A stretch of DNA of 64,000 nucleotides from Streptomyces griseoincarnatus (GTDB taxonomy: Bacteria; Actinomycetota; Actinomycetes; Streptomycetales; Streptomycetaceae). Both the position numbers and the translations under genes were made by a program. The stretch covers positions 248,001-312,000 of the forward strand of contig BMTH01000009.1 of the NCBI GenBank assembly GCA_014649575.1. The letters are read 5' to 3'. The notes below the pieces were generated by a model that ran no database searches, was not told where the DNA came from, and was given only the letters and a program-made list of their open reading frames with translations. This document shows positions 43,381 to 51,036 of the stretch, piece by piece; the stretch's first letter is position 1, and each line of letters opens with the position of its first letter.

Positions 43381-44747
43381 AGGTCCAGCGCCGTGGCGAT
43401 GTGTGCCGCCACGTCCTCCGCGTACATCGCGTCCGCGCGTTCGAAGGCCGTGCGGTGGGACGTGCGCAGAAACGTCACGGCACCGAGCGTGCGGCCACGG
43501 CTGCGCAGGACCGTGCACAGGGCGTGGACCGTGCCCTGAGGCCACTGGCGGGCCGGCGCCCACTCGCGAGCCGCGTCCCCCTTGAGCGAGCCCGCTCCCG
43601 CCCGCACCGTCCCGGCGCGCTCCACGCACTGCAGGGCAGGGTGCCCGTCGGCGTACAGCACCGGGAGGCCCGCCCGGCCGTCGAGGCGGCAGGGACCCGG
43701 GGCGCCGGAGGGGGTCTCGGCGATCCGCACCAGGCGGACCCGGTCGGTCTCCGCGCCGCCCTCGGCGACCCGGTCGATCACCGCGTGGTCGGCGAAGCCG
43801 GCGAGCGCGAAGTCCAGGTGGACGGTGACCGCCTCGGCCGGGTTCTCGCACTCCGCCGCCGCGCGGGCGGCCCGGTGCAGCTGCTGGGTGCGGAACCGCA
43901 GCAGCGACGCCTCCTGCTCGCCCTGCCGTGCCTCGGTCACGTCCTGGAACAGCCAGCCCACCCCGAGCGGCACCGGCTCCTCGGCGAGCGGGGACGAGAG
44001 CCGCACGAACCCGCTCCGCCAGCAGCGCCGGCGCTCGCCCTCGGGCGTCCGCACCGTCACCCACAGCTCGGCCGGCGCGGGCGGGGCGCCCTCGGCGAGC
44101 ACATGGGTGAGCGCGCTCTCCAGCTCCTCCACACCCTGCGACAGCAGCTCCCCCAGCGGCCGCCCCAGCACCGACGTACGGCCCGCGCCGAGCGCGCGCG
44201 CCGCGTACGCGTTGACGACGGCGGGCCGCAGGTCGGCGTCGACGAGGACGACGCCCCAGCCGGCGTCCTCCAGCAGCGCCTCGCTCAGCGCGATGGAGCG
44301 CTCCAGGTCGATCTGCGCGTGGACCTCGCTGAACGCGCAGTAGACCCCGGCGGGCTCGCGGTCGGGACCGCGCACGGCGGCGGACTGGGTGCGCACCAGG
44401 ACCCGGCGGCCGTCCTTGGTGAGGAGCGCGAACTCGTTCACCTGCCGGCCGGGCGCGTCCATGGCCGACATCAGCCGCGCCTCGACCTCCTCGGCGTCCG
44501 CGCTGCGCACGGCCCACCCGGCGAACCCGGCGCGTCCGACCGCCTCCTCGGCGGTCCAGCCGAGGATGCGCTCGGCCTCACGGTTCCAGTGGGTCACCAC
44601 ACCGTCCGCGTCGAAGGCGCACAGGGCGGCGTCCATGCCGTCGAGCAACGCCGCGAGCAGGTCGGAGCCGGCCGGCCCCTCCCGCTCGGGCTCGGACCCC
44701 TCGGGCCCGAGCTCGTCGGTGGTCCCACTACGCCGGGATGCACTCAC
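43353..44747 (-). CDS. PAS/PAS/GAF sensor protein without output domain
   Basis: 464 residues from GTG 44747 with GGGGG 6 nt upstream. Two PAS-type units are visible: CAFDADGVVTHWNREAERIL (about residues 40-150) and VVLVDADLRPAVVNAYAARA (about 165-280, with a following LFQDVTEARQGEQE linker). A GAF domain occupies about 300-455 (HALCTVLRSRGRTLGAVTFL). No kinase, phosphatase or HTH follows, so it is a sensor lacking an effector, and it would have to act through a partner. Its last codons lie within a 90-bp tandem duplication. Ligand unknown. Confidence 0.82.
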   Translation of the reverse strand: MSASRRSGTTDELGPEGSEPEREGPAGSDLLAALLDGMDAALCAFDADGVVTHWNREAERILGWTAEEAVGRAGFAGWAVRSADAEEVEARLMSAMDAPGRQVNEFALLTKDGRRVLVRTQSAAVRGPDREPAGVYCAFSEVHAQIDLERSIALSEALLEDAGWGVVLVDADLRPAVVNAYAARALGAGRTSVLGRPLGELLSQGVEELESALTHVLAEGAPPAPAELWVTVRTPEGERRRCWRSGFVRLSSPLAEEPVPLGVGWLFQDVTEARQGEQEASLLRFRTQQLHRAARAAAECENPAEAVTVHLDFALAGFADHAVIDRVAEGGAETDRVRLVRIAETPSGAPGPCRLDGRAGLPVLYADGHPALQCVERAGTVRAGAGSLKGDAAREWAPARQWPQGTVHALCTVLRSRGRTLGAVTFLRTSHRTAFERADAMYAEDVAAHIATALDLAALLPEEG

Positions 44748-44890
44748 CTGAACCCCCTGCAGGCTGTGTCCGCACGTACGGCACGACGATTCGCTCACCA
44801 ACAATCATTCAACTTGAACGTGACCCAGCGCACATCGAGTTCCCGACAAGATTGTGGGAATTGTTGTCCGCTCACTGGTACCCACGCTTC

Positions 44891-44911
44891 CACGAGGCAA
44901 AAGACCTCGTG
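44891..44911. other. Hairpin upstream of the PAS gene
   Basis: CACGAGG, CAAAAGA, CCTCGTG: perfect 7-bp arms around a 7-nt loop, 144 bp before the PAS gene start, in a relatively AT-rich stretch. It is not a tRNA (no acceptor or T arm fits). Possible operator or 5' leader structure. Confidence 0.4.
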
Positions 44912-45023
44912 CGGCGGTGCGGGTTCGAGCCGCGCCATGAGCTCGGAGCGAGGGGTCGGCCGAGGGCGCCCGGCTCGACGGGAAGGCCGCGACCCGCTCC
45001 GGAAGGTCGGCACAAAAAAGTGG

Positions 45024-45052
45024 TTGATCCTGCGGCGGGCGGTTCTTAGGGT
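45024..45052 (+). promoter_or_regulatory. Strong vegetative-type promoter
   Basis: TTGATC at 45024-45029 and TAGGGT at 45047-45052, with a 17-bp spacer, match the HrdB-type consensus well. Transcription would start near 45058-45060, just before the 12-codon ORF at 45085. No plus-strand gene lies downstream, only the convergent citrate synthase. Confidence 0.65.
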
Positions 45053-45084
45053 GGCGGTACTTCGGAAAGGAGGTGGTTCGGCAG

Positions 45085-45123
45085 ATGTATGACAACCGGA
45101 CGGAAGAGGTGGCTGCGGGCTAG
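45085..45123 (+). CDS. 12-residue micro-ORF
   Basis: ATG 45085 to TAG 45121-45123 encodes MYDNRTEEVAAG. AAAGGAGG ends 11 nt upstream. The stop codon lies within a small stem (GCGGGC pairing with GCCCGC across the TAG). It has its own promoter and is followed by a structured RNA. It is too short for sequence-based function; conservation is untested here. Confidence 0.5.
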   Translation: MYDNRTEEVAAG

Positions 45124-45154
45124 TGGCCCGCCGCCGTACTCGGTTCGGCGCCGG

Positions 45155-45266
45155 ACCGGCGTGCGAGTGATGCACGCAACCGGCCCAATCCAACGCAGTC
45201 ACCCGACCCGCGAGTCGCCGGTAACGTCCGGCCGGCTCCCCCGAGGGGGAACCAGACTCGCGGGTC
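45155..45266 (+). ncRNA. Candidate structured RNA with three-way junction
   Basis: A hairpin (CCGGCGTGC with GCACGC-AA-CCGG, 45155-45182) is followed by a closed multi-stem element. P1 is CGACCCGCGAGTC (45203-45215) pairing perfectly with GACTCGCGGGTCG (45254-45266). Inside are P2 (GCCGG/CCGGC, 45216-45231) and P3 (GGCTCCCC/GGGGAACC with a CGAG tetraloop, 45233-45252). All but two bases within P1 are assigned. It lies downstream of the micro-ORF and 37 bp from the convergent citrate synthase stop, so a bidirectional terminator role is an alternative. Confidence 0.55.
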
Positions 45267-45303
45267 GCCTGCTGTCTTGAAGGTTCTTCCTCCCAGGTGG
45301 GGC

Positions 45304-46404
45304 TCAGTGCGCGAGGGACGCGTAGCCCTCGATCTCGCGCGGGTCGCGCGGGCCCGGGCCCACATAGCGGGCCGACGGGCGGACCAGCCGGCCCGTGCGC
45401 TTCTGCTCCAGGATGTGCGCCGACCAGCCCGCGGTGCGGGCGCAGGTGAACATCGACGTGAACATGTGCGCCGGCACCTCCGCGAAGTCCAGCACGATCG
45501 CGGCCCAGAACTCCACGTTCGTGGCCAGCACCCGGTCCGGGCGGCGGGCGTGCAGCTCGGCCAGCGCGGCCTTCTCCAGGGCCTCGGCGACCTCGTAGCG
45601 CGGGGCGCCCAGCTCACGGGCGGTACGGCGCAGCACGCGGGCGCGGGGGTCCTCCGCGCGGTAGACGCGGTGGCCGAATCCCATCAGGCGCTCGCCCTTG
45701 TCGAGGGTCTTGCGGACGTACGCCTCGGCGTCCCCGGTGCGCTCGATCTCCTCGATCATGTGCAGCACGCGGGAGGGCGCGCCGCCGTGCAGCGGGCCGG
45801 ACATGGCGCCGACGGCCCCGGACAGCGCCGCCGCGACGTCCGCGCCGGTGGAGGCGATGACGCGGGCGGTGAAGGTGGAGGCGTTCATGCCGTGCTCGGC
45901 GGCCGACGTCCAGTACGCGTCGACGGCGGCGACGTGCTTGGGGTCGGGCTCGCCGCGCCAGCGGATCATGAAGCGCTCGACGACCGACTCGGCCTTGTCG
46001 ATCTCGCTCTGCGGCACCATCGGCAGCCCCTGGCCGCGCGCCGACTGGGCGACGTACGACAAGGCCATGACGGCGGCGCGGGCGAGGTCCTCGCGGGCCT
46101 GCCCGGCATCGATGTCGAGGAGCGGTTTCAGGCCCCACACCGGGGCGAGCATGGCGAGCGCGGACTGCACGTCGACGCGGATGTCGCCGGAGTGCACGGG
46201 TATGGGGAACGGCTCGGCGGGCGGCAGTCCGGGCGCGAACGCCCCGTCGACGAGCAGCCCCCAGACGTTGCCGAAGGAGACGTGACCGACCAGGTCCTCG
46301 ATGTCGACGCCCCGGTAGCGGAGGGCGCCGCCCTCCTTGTCCGGTTCGGCGATCTCCGTCTCGAACGCGACGACTCCTTCGAGCCCGGGTACGAAGTCGG
46401 ACAT
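45304..46404 (-). CDS. Citrate synthase-family enzyme
   Basis: 366 residues. Hallmark segments are present: GGALRYRGVDIEDLVGHVSF, FMIRWRGEPDPK, HGMNASTFTARVIASTGADV, PLHGGAPSRVL, MGFGHRVYR and NVEFWAAIVLDF, giving the catalytic His/His/Asp set of citrate/methylcitrate synthases. The family condenses acetyl-CoA (or propionyl-CoA) with oxaloacetate. Streptomyces have several paralogues; I recall this one (SCO4388) beside pdxH. It is divergent from pdxH with a 305-bp gap. Confidence 0.92.
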   Translation of the reverse strand: MSDFVPGLEGVVAFETEIAEPDKEGGALRYRGVDIEDLVGHVSFGNVWGLLVDGAFAPGLPPAEPFPIPVHSGDIRVDVQSALAMLAPVWGLKPLLDIDAGQAREDLARAAVMALSYVAQSARGQGLPMVPQSEIDKAESVVERFMIRWRGEPDPKHVAAVDAYWTSAAEHGMNASTFTARVIASTGADVAAALSGAVGAMSGPLHGGAPSRVLHMIEEIERTGDAEAYVRKTLDKGERLMGFGHRVYRAEDPRARVLRRTARELGAPRYEVAEALEKAALAELHARRPDRVLATNVEFWAAIVLDFAEVPAHMFTSMFTCARTAGWSAHILEQKRTGRLVRPSARYVGPGPRDPREIEGYASLAH

Positions 46405-46569
46405 CAGGCGGCTCCCTCGATAGGTGGGTGACAGATGGTGTTGTGGGTGGGACGACCATGTGTCGTGGCGCGATCGGTGTGGGTCCGGGGGATCCGCGGT
46501 CGGCTCGGTGAAACTCGCGGTCTGGACGTCACACCTGTGATGCCCGGCTGGCGGTCACCCAACCGGATC

Positions 46570-46629
46570 AGTGCCAGCACGATATCCCTGAGTGCCAGTT
46601 TTGGGGAGGGTTCGCGGCACTGAGTGCCA
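46570..46629. promoter_or_regulatory. Three direct repeats AGTGCCA between citrate synthase and pdxH
   Basis: AGTGCCA at 46570-46576, 46591-46597 and 46623-46629, with start-to-start distances of 21 and 32 bp, close to two and three helical turns. GGCACT-G-AGTGCC at the last copy also makes a local palindrome. They lie in the 305-bp divergent promoter region, which shows no gene. Confidence 0.45.
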
Positions 46630-46709
46630 CCGGTGAGGTTGGGCACCGGCTGTCTGTGACGTGGGCCACCACGCCCTCGGGGCCTGGGCGGATACGGCAG
46701 GATGACGGC

Positions 46710-47378
46710 GTGACCGACCGAGACGCCGTTCCCCTCGATCTCGCCTCGATGCGCAAGCACTACCGGACCGAGGGGCTCTCCGAGACCGACCTCGCCGCCA
46801 CCCCCGTCGAGCAGTTCGCGCGCTGGTTCGCGCAGGCCGCTCGGGAGGGCGGGCTGTTCGAGCCGAACGCCATGATCGTGTCGACCGCGGACGCGGCGGG
46901 CAGGCCCAGCTCGCGCACGGTGCTGCTGAAGCACTTCGACGCGGGCGGGTTCGTCTTCTACACGAACTACGAGTCCCGCAAGGGCCGTGACCTGGCCGAG
47001 AACCCGCACGTCTCGCTGCTGTTCCCCTGGCACCCGGTCGCCCGGCAGGTCGTCGTCACCGGCACGGCCCGCCGCACCGGACGCGACGAGACGGCCGCGT
47101 ACTTCCGCACCCGGCCGCACGGCTCACAGCTGGGCGCGTGGGTCAGCGGCCAGTCGACGGTGATCGCGACCCGTGCGGAGCTGGACACGGCCTACGCCGA
47201 CCTGGCGGCGCGCTATCCGGAGCACGAGCGGGTCCCGGTCCCCCCGCACTGGGGCGGCTTCCGGGTCGTCCCGGACACGGTGGAGTTCTGGCAGGGCCGG
47301 GAGAACCGCCTCCACGACCGCCTGCGGTACGTGGCCGTGCCGGGCGGAGGCTGGAGGGTGGAGCGGCTGGCACCGTGA
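46710..47378 (+). CDS. pdxH: Pyridoxamine/pyridoxine 5'-phosphate oxidase
   Basis: 222 residues from GTG 46710. Full PdxH pattern: LASMRKHYRTEGLSETDLAA, TADAAGRPSSRTVLLKHFDA, YTNYESRKGRDLAENPHVSL, GSQLGAWVSGQSTVI and a C-terminal VEFWQGRENRLHDRLRY with the PLP/FMN-contacting Arg residues. It oxidises pyridoxamine or pyridoxine phosphate to pyridoxal phosphate using FMN and O2. CAGGAT ends 6 nt before the GTG with no ribosome site, so it may be leaderless. The best true PdxH of the three paralogues in the window. Confidence 0.93.
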   Translation: MTDRDAVPLDLASMRKHYRTEGLSETDLAATPVEQFARWFAQAAREGGLFEPNAMIVSTADAAGRPSSRTVLLKHFDAGGFVFYTNYESRKGRDLAENPHVSLLFPWHPVARQVVVTGTARRTGRDETAAYFRTRPHGSQLGAWVSGQSTVIATRAELDTAYADLAARYPEHERVPVPPHWGGFRVVPDTVEFWQGRENRLHDRLRYVAVPGGGWRVERLAP

Positions 47379-47399
47379 CTGCAAGCATTCTGCTTGCAG
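47379..47399. promoter_or_regulatory. Perfect palindrome before the FitA-type antitoxin gene
   Basis: CTGCAAGCA, TTC, TGCTTGCAG: perfect 9-bp arms starting directly after the pdxH stop and ending 18 bp before the antitoxin ATG (47418). A probable autoregulatory operator for the ribbon-helix-helix antitoxin. Confidence 0.6.
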
Positions 47400-47417
47400 C
47401 GGGGCTACGATGCTTAC

Positions 47418-47654
47418 ATGGCCACCATTCATGTACGCGACGTCCCGGAGGACACCCTACGGATACTGAAGACGCGGGCGGCGAGAAGCGGGCAGTCGCT
47501 TCAGAACTACGTACTGCAGCTGCTCACCGGTGAAGCCGCTCTGCTGTCGCTCGAGGAGGCGGCGCGAGAGGCTCGCGCCATCGCGGCGCGTGCCGATGTC
47601 ACGGCGGACGACATTTCCGAAGCGGTCCGCGAGATGCGAGAGGCCCGCTGGTGA
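47418..47654 (+). CDS. FitA/VapB-type ribbon-helix-helix antitoxin
   Basis: 78 residues from ATG 47418. The N-terminal ribbon-helix-helix (ATIHVRDVPEDTLRILKTRA) would bind DNA as a dimer; the C-terminal acidic/helical part (DVTADDISEAVREMREARW) would occupy the toxin active site. It overlaps the toxin gene by four bases (GTGA). The frame extends upstream to 47394, but that start lies in the palindrome and is less likely. It is read in the same direction as pdxH. Confidence 0.85.
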   Translation: MATIHVRDVPEDTLRILKTRAARSGQSLQNYVLQLLTGEAALLSLEEAAREARAIAARADVTADDISEAVREMREARW

Positions 47655-48055
47655 GCGTTCTCGTCTTCGACACCTCAGCGGTCGTGGAGTTCCTCGTCGG
47701 CGGCGACGCTCTCGCCGACAGGGTCCGGGACTGCACGCGCGGCCGACGGCTGGCCGCACCTCACGCCGTCGACCTGGAGACAGCCTCGGTGCTGCGCGGC
47801 CTCGTCCGGGGCGGCAAGCTGCCCGAAAGCGAAGCGGAACGCGCCCTCGACCTCCTGCGGCGTATGCAGCTGAGACGCTACGACCACGCTCCCCTGCTTC
47901 CCCGCATCTGGCAGCTCCGCCACAACATGTGGCCCTACGACGCCGCGTACGCCGCGCTTGCCGAAGCACTGGACGCCGAGCTCGTCACCGTGGATGCCAA
48001 GTTCGCCGGCATTCAGCAGCTTCGCTGTCAGGTGACCAATCTCCGGCTGGGCTGA
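47651..48055 (+). CDS. VapC-type PIN-domain ribonuclease toxin
   Basis: 134 residues from GTG 47651. The PIN-domain acidic cluster is complete: Asp7 (VFDTSAVVEF), Glu43 (DLETASVL), Asp97 (PYDAAYAALA) and Asp115 (VTVDAKF). VapC/FitB-type toxins are Mg-dependent RNases that cut tRNA or rRNA. It is coupled to its antitoxin and followed 11 bp later by the end of a convergent TetR gene. Functional intactness looks likely because all metal ligands remain. Confidence 0.88.
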   Translation: MSVLVFDTSAVVEFLVGGDALADRVRDCTRGRRLAAPHAVDLETASVLRGLVRGGKLPESEAERALDLLRRMQLRRYDHAPLLPRIWQLRHNMWPYDAAYAALAEALDAELVTVDAKFAGIQQLRCQVTNLRLG

Positions 48056-48066
48056 GCCGGTCCCCC

Positions 48067-48681
48067 TCAGCGCAGCGCCTCGTCCAGGAGGTCCGCCCAC
48101 TGGGCGACGACCCGGTCGCGGCGGGCCGTGTCGTCGGTGAGGAGGTTGGCGAGGCCCAGGCCGCGGGCCATGTCGAGGAGCCCTTGGACCGTCTCCCGCA
48201 CCCCGGGGCGGGACTCGTCCGCGCCGAGGAGTTCCACCGCGATCCGGTGCGAGTCGCGTCCGACCCGCAGCTCCAGCTCGGTCACCCGCGGCCGCAGCTG
48301 CTCCTCGTTGGAGGCGGCCACCCACAGGTGCAGGGCGGCACGGAACAGCGGGCCGGTGTAGAGGTCGACGAGCGCGGCGACCACCGCGCGGCGGTCGGAG
48401 GCCGCTGCCCCTTCGGGGAAGAGGGCGCGCAGGGCGGTGGAGCGTTCCTCGGCGACGTACTCCACGGCGGCCGTGAACAGGTCCTCCCGCGTGGGGAAGT
48501 GGTGCTGGGCGGCGCCCCGGGAGACGCCGGCCCGTTCGGCGACGACGGAGACCGTGGAGCCCGCCCAGCCGTGTTCGGCGAGGCAGGCCACGGCGGCCTC
48601 CAGCAGCCGCTGCCGGGTGGCCCGGCTGCGGTCCTGCTTGGGGACGCGTGCCGCACGGTCGGCCGTGCTCACCTCACCCAT
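48067..48681 (-). CDS. TetR-family regulator of the acyl-CoA operon
   Basis: 204 residues from ATG 48681 (GTG 48669 also possible). HTH: QRLLEAAVACLAEHGWAGST, then VSVVAERAGVSRGAAQHHFP. The C-terminal domain is the helical ligand-binding type. It follows the enoyl-CoA hydratase gene by 7 bp as the last gene of the minus-strand operon, so it should autoregulate. A matching palindrome is present at 58370-58389, upstream of the operon's first gene. Ligand likely an acyl-CoA. Confidence 0.9.
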   Translation of the reverse strand: MGEVSTADRAARVPKQDRSRATRQRLLEAAVACLAEHGWAGSTVSVVAERAGVSRGAAQHHFPTREDLFTAAVEYVAEERSTALRALFPEGAAASDRRAVVAALVDLYTGPLFRAALHLWVAASNEEQLRPRVTELELRVGRDSHRIAVELLGADESRPGVRETVQGLLDMARGLGLANLLTDDTARRDRVVAQWADLLDEALR

Positions 48682-48688
48682 GCCGCGC

Positions 48689-49423
48689 TCACACCGCCCA
48701 TTCCGGATCCCGTCGTTCGAGGAACGCCGTCATGCCCTCGCGCGCGGGCGCGGAGGCGAAGAGGCGTGCCGAGAGCGCGGTCAGGGCGTCCGCGTCCCGG
48801 TCGAAGGTCTCCAGAACCTTAGCCGTGAGCAGCCGTTTCGTCTCGGCGAGGGCCTCGGGGGCGGACCGGCGCACACCGTCGAGGATCGGCTCGAGGGTGT
48901 GGTCGGCGTCCTCACCGGCCGCCGTGAGCAGGCCGATGCGGGCGGCCTCGTCGGCGTCGAAGCGTTCCCCGGTGAGGTAGTAGCGGGCGAGGGCGCGCGG
49001 GTCGGTGCGGGGCAGCAGCGGCAGGGAGATCACCGCCGGGGCGACCCCGATGCGCACCTCGGTGAAGGCGAACGTCGCCGCGCGGGAGGCGACGCCGATG
49101 TCGCAGGCGGCGAGCAGCCCGAGGCCGCCCGCGCGGACGTGCCCGGTGACGCGCGCGACGACCGGTTTGGGCAGCTCGACGATCTGCCGGAGCAGACCGA
49201 CCAGCGCTGAGGGGCCGGGCGGGTCCTTGAGGTCGGCGCCCGCGCTGAACGTGCTGCCGGTGTGGGTGAGGACCACCGCGCGGACGCCGGGGTCCTCCCC
49301 GGCGGCGGAGAGCGCGGCGGCGAGGTCGCCGACGAGGGCGGCGGACAGGGCGTTGCGGCGCTCCGGGGCGTCGAGGGACAGGGTCTCGACGCCCCGGGTG
49401 CGACTGCGGCCGATCAGGGTCAC
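48689..49423 (-). CDS. Enoyl-CoA hydratase/isomerase family protein
   Basis: 244 residues from GTG 49423, overlapping the upstream ligase stop (GTGA). The crotonase fold reads SLDAPERRNALSAALVGDLA, then FSAGADLKDPPGPSALVGLL, RVTGHVRAGGLGLLAACDIG and FTEVRIGVAPAVISLPLLPR, with the oxyanion-hole residues in FSAGADL and GGLG. It would hydrate or isomerise an enoyl-CoA made by the acyl-CoA dehydrogenase encoded two genes upstream. Confidence 0.9.
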   Translation of the reverse strand: MTLIGRSRTRGVETLSLDAPERRNALSAALVGDLAAALSAAGEDPGVRAVVLTHTGSTFSAGADLKDPPGPSALVGLLRQIVELPKPVVARVTGHVRAGGLGLLAACDIGVASRAATFAFTEVRIGVAPAVISLPLLPRTDPRALARYYLTGERFDADEAARIGLLTAAGEDADHTLEPILDGVRRSAPEALAETKRLLTAKVLETFDRDADALTALSARLFASAPAREGMTAFLERRDPEWAV

Positions 49424-51000
49424 GAGCGCTCCTTGTGCGCCGCCCGGAGTTCGCGGCGCAGGATCTTGCCGGAGGCGGCGCGGGGCACGCCGTCGATGAA
49501 GGTGACGTGCCGGACCCGCTTGTACGGGGCGACGCGCTCGGCGACGTACATCATGACCTCGCCGTCGGTGAGGTCCGGGGCGGAGGGGTGGCGGACGACG
49601 AAGGCGTGCGGGACCTCGTTGCCGTCGTCGTCGTAGACGCCGATGACGGCCGCGTCGGCGACACCGGGGTGGGTGAGCAGCAGCGCCTCCAGCTCGGCGG
49701 GCGCGACCTGGAAGCCCTTGTACTTGATGAGCTCCTTCACCCGGTCGACGACGAACAGCCAGCATGCGTCGTCGACGTGGCCCACGTCCCCGGTGTGCAG
49801 CCACCCGTCCTCGTCGATCATCGCGGCGGTGGCGTCGGGGCGTCCGAGGTAGCCCTTCATCACCTGCGGGCCGCGGATGAGGATCTCCCCGGACTCGCCG
49901 GGACCGAGGTCCTTGCCCGGGTCGTCGAGGGAGACGATCCGCATCTCGGTGCCGGCGATGAGCTTGCCGACGGTTCCGGGCGGGGCCTGGTCCATGAGGT
50001 CCAGCGGGACGACGTGGGTGCCGGGCGACAGCTCCGTCATGCCGTACGCCTGGCCGACCGGCGGCAGGCCGAGCCGCTGCGCGCAGGCGGCGGCGAGCTT
50101 CGCGTCCAGGGGCGCGGCGGCGCTGATGACGTGCTGCAGGGAGGACAGGTCGTACTCGGAGACCAGCGGGTGCTTGGCGAGGGCCAGCACGATCGGCGGG
50201 GCGACGTACAGGGCGGTGATGCGGTGGTTCTGGATGGCGGCGAGGAACTGCTCCAGGTCGAAGCGCGGCAGCACGACGACGGTCGCGCCGTGCCGCAGCG
50301 GGGCGTTCATCAGCGCGGTGAGGCCGTAGATGTGGAAGAACGGCAGCACGGCGAGGACGCGGTCGCCGGGGCCGGCCGTGATGGCCGGCTGGAGCTGGGC
50401 GAGGTTGGTGGCGATCTGCCGGTGGGTGAGCATCACGCCCTTGGGGACGCCGGTGGTCCCGGAGGAGTACGGCAGCGCGGCGACGTCCTCGCCGGGGTCG
50501 ATGCCGACGACCGGCTCGGGGGCCGTGGAGGCGAGCATGTCGATCAGCGAGCGGTGTCCGGGCGCGCTGTCGCAGACGAAGATCTCCTCGACGCCGCCCG
50601 CGAGTTCGGCGGCTCTGCGCGCGCTGTCCAGCAGGGGTGACACGGTGACGATCCAGCGGGCCGCGCAGTCCTTCAGCTGCTTGGCGAACTCCTCGGGCGT
50701 GGCGAGCGGGTGCACGGTGGTGACGGAGGCGCCCGCGCGGGTCGCCGCGTAGAAGGCGGTGGGGAAGGCGATCGTGTTGGGGCTGTGCAGGGCGAGCACG
50801 TCCCCCTTGCGCACGCCCGCCTCGGCGAGCCCGGCGGCGACCCGCCGGTGGAACCGGTCGAGCTGCTCGTAGGTGAGGGTGGTGCCGTCGGTGCCGTCGA
50901 TCAGGGCCGGGATGCTCCCGAACTCGGCGGCGCGGGCGAGCACCGCCTCGTGGATGGGGAGGTCGACCGGCGTGACGTCTGCGTACGCGCTGCGGAACAT
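49420..51000 (-). CDS. 4-coumarate-CoA ligase-like acyl-CoA synthetase
   Basis: 526 residues. ANL-superfamily motifs: ALPYSSGTTGVPKGVMLTHR (A3), YGMTE (A5), LHTGDVGHVD (A7) and GKILRRELR (A10) with the catalytic Lys. The enzyme activates a carboxylic acid to its CoA thioester using ATP, which would feed the dehydrogenase and carboxylase of the same operon. The substrate pocket cannot be read by eye. The stop overlaps the hydratase start. Confidence 0.92.
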   Translation of the reverse strand: MFRSAYADVTPVDLPIHEAVLARAAEFGSIPALIDGTDGTTLTYEQLDRFHRRVAAGLAEAGVRKGDVLALHSPNTIAFPTAFYAATRAGASVTTVHPLATPEEFAKQLKDCAARWIVTVSPLLDSARRAAELAGGVEEIFVCDSAPGHRSLIDMLASTAPEPVVGIDPGEDVAALPYSSGTTGVPKGVMLTHRQIATNLAQLQPAITAGPGDRVLAVLPFFHIYGLTALMNAPLRHGATVVVLPRFDLEQFLAAIQNHRITALYVAPPIVLALAKHPLVSEYDLSSLQHVISAAAPLDAKLAAACAQRLGLPPVGQAYGMTELSPGTHVVPLDLMDQAPPGTVGKLIAGTEMRIVSLDDPGKDLGPGESGEILIRGPQVMKGYLGRPDATAAMIDEDGWLHTGDVGHVDDACWLFVVDRVKELIKYKGFQVAPAELEALLLTHPGVADAAVIGVYDDDGNEVPHAFVVRHPSAPDLTDGEVMMYVAERVAPYKRVRHVTFIDGVPRAASGKILRRELRAAHKERS

Positions 51001-51036
51001 GGTTCCTCCAAGACGGCCGGGAGGCTTGCCGGTCGC

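Noticed and set aside
44915..44940. T-arm-like GGTTCGAGCC sequence suggesting a tRNA gene
   Set aside because: The flanking bases do not pair into a five-bp T stem and no acceptor, D or anticodon arms fit nearby, although a 7-bp hairpin is present at 44891.
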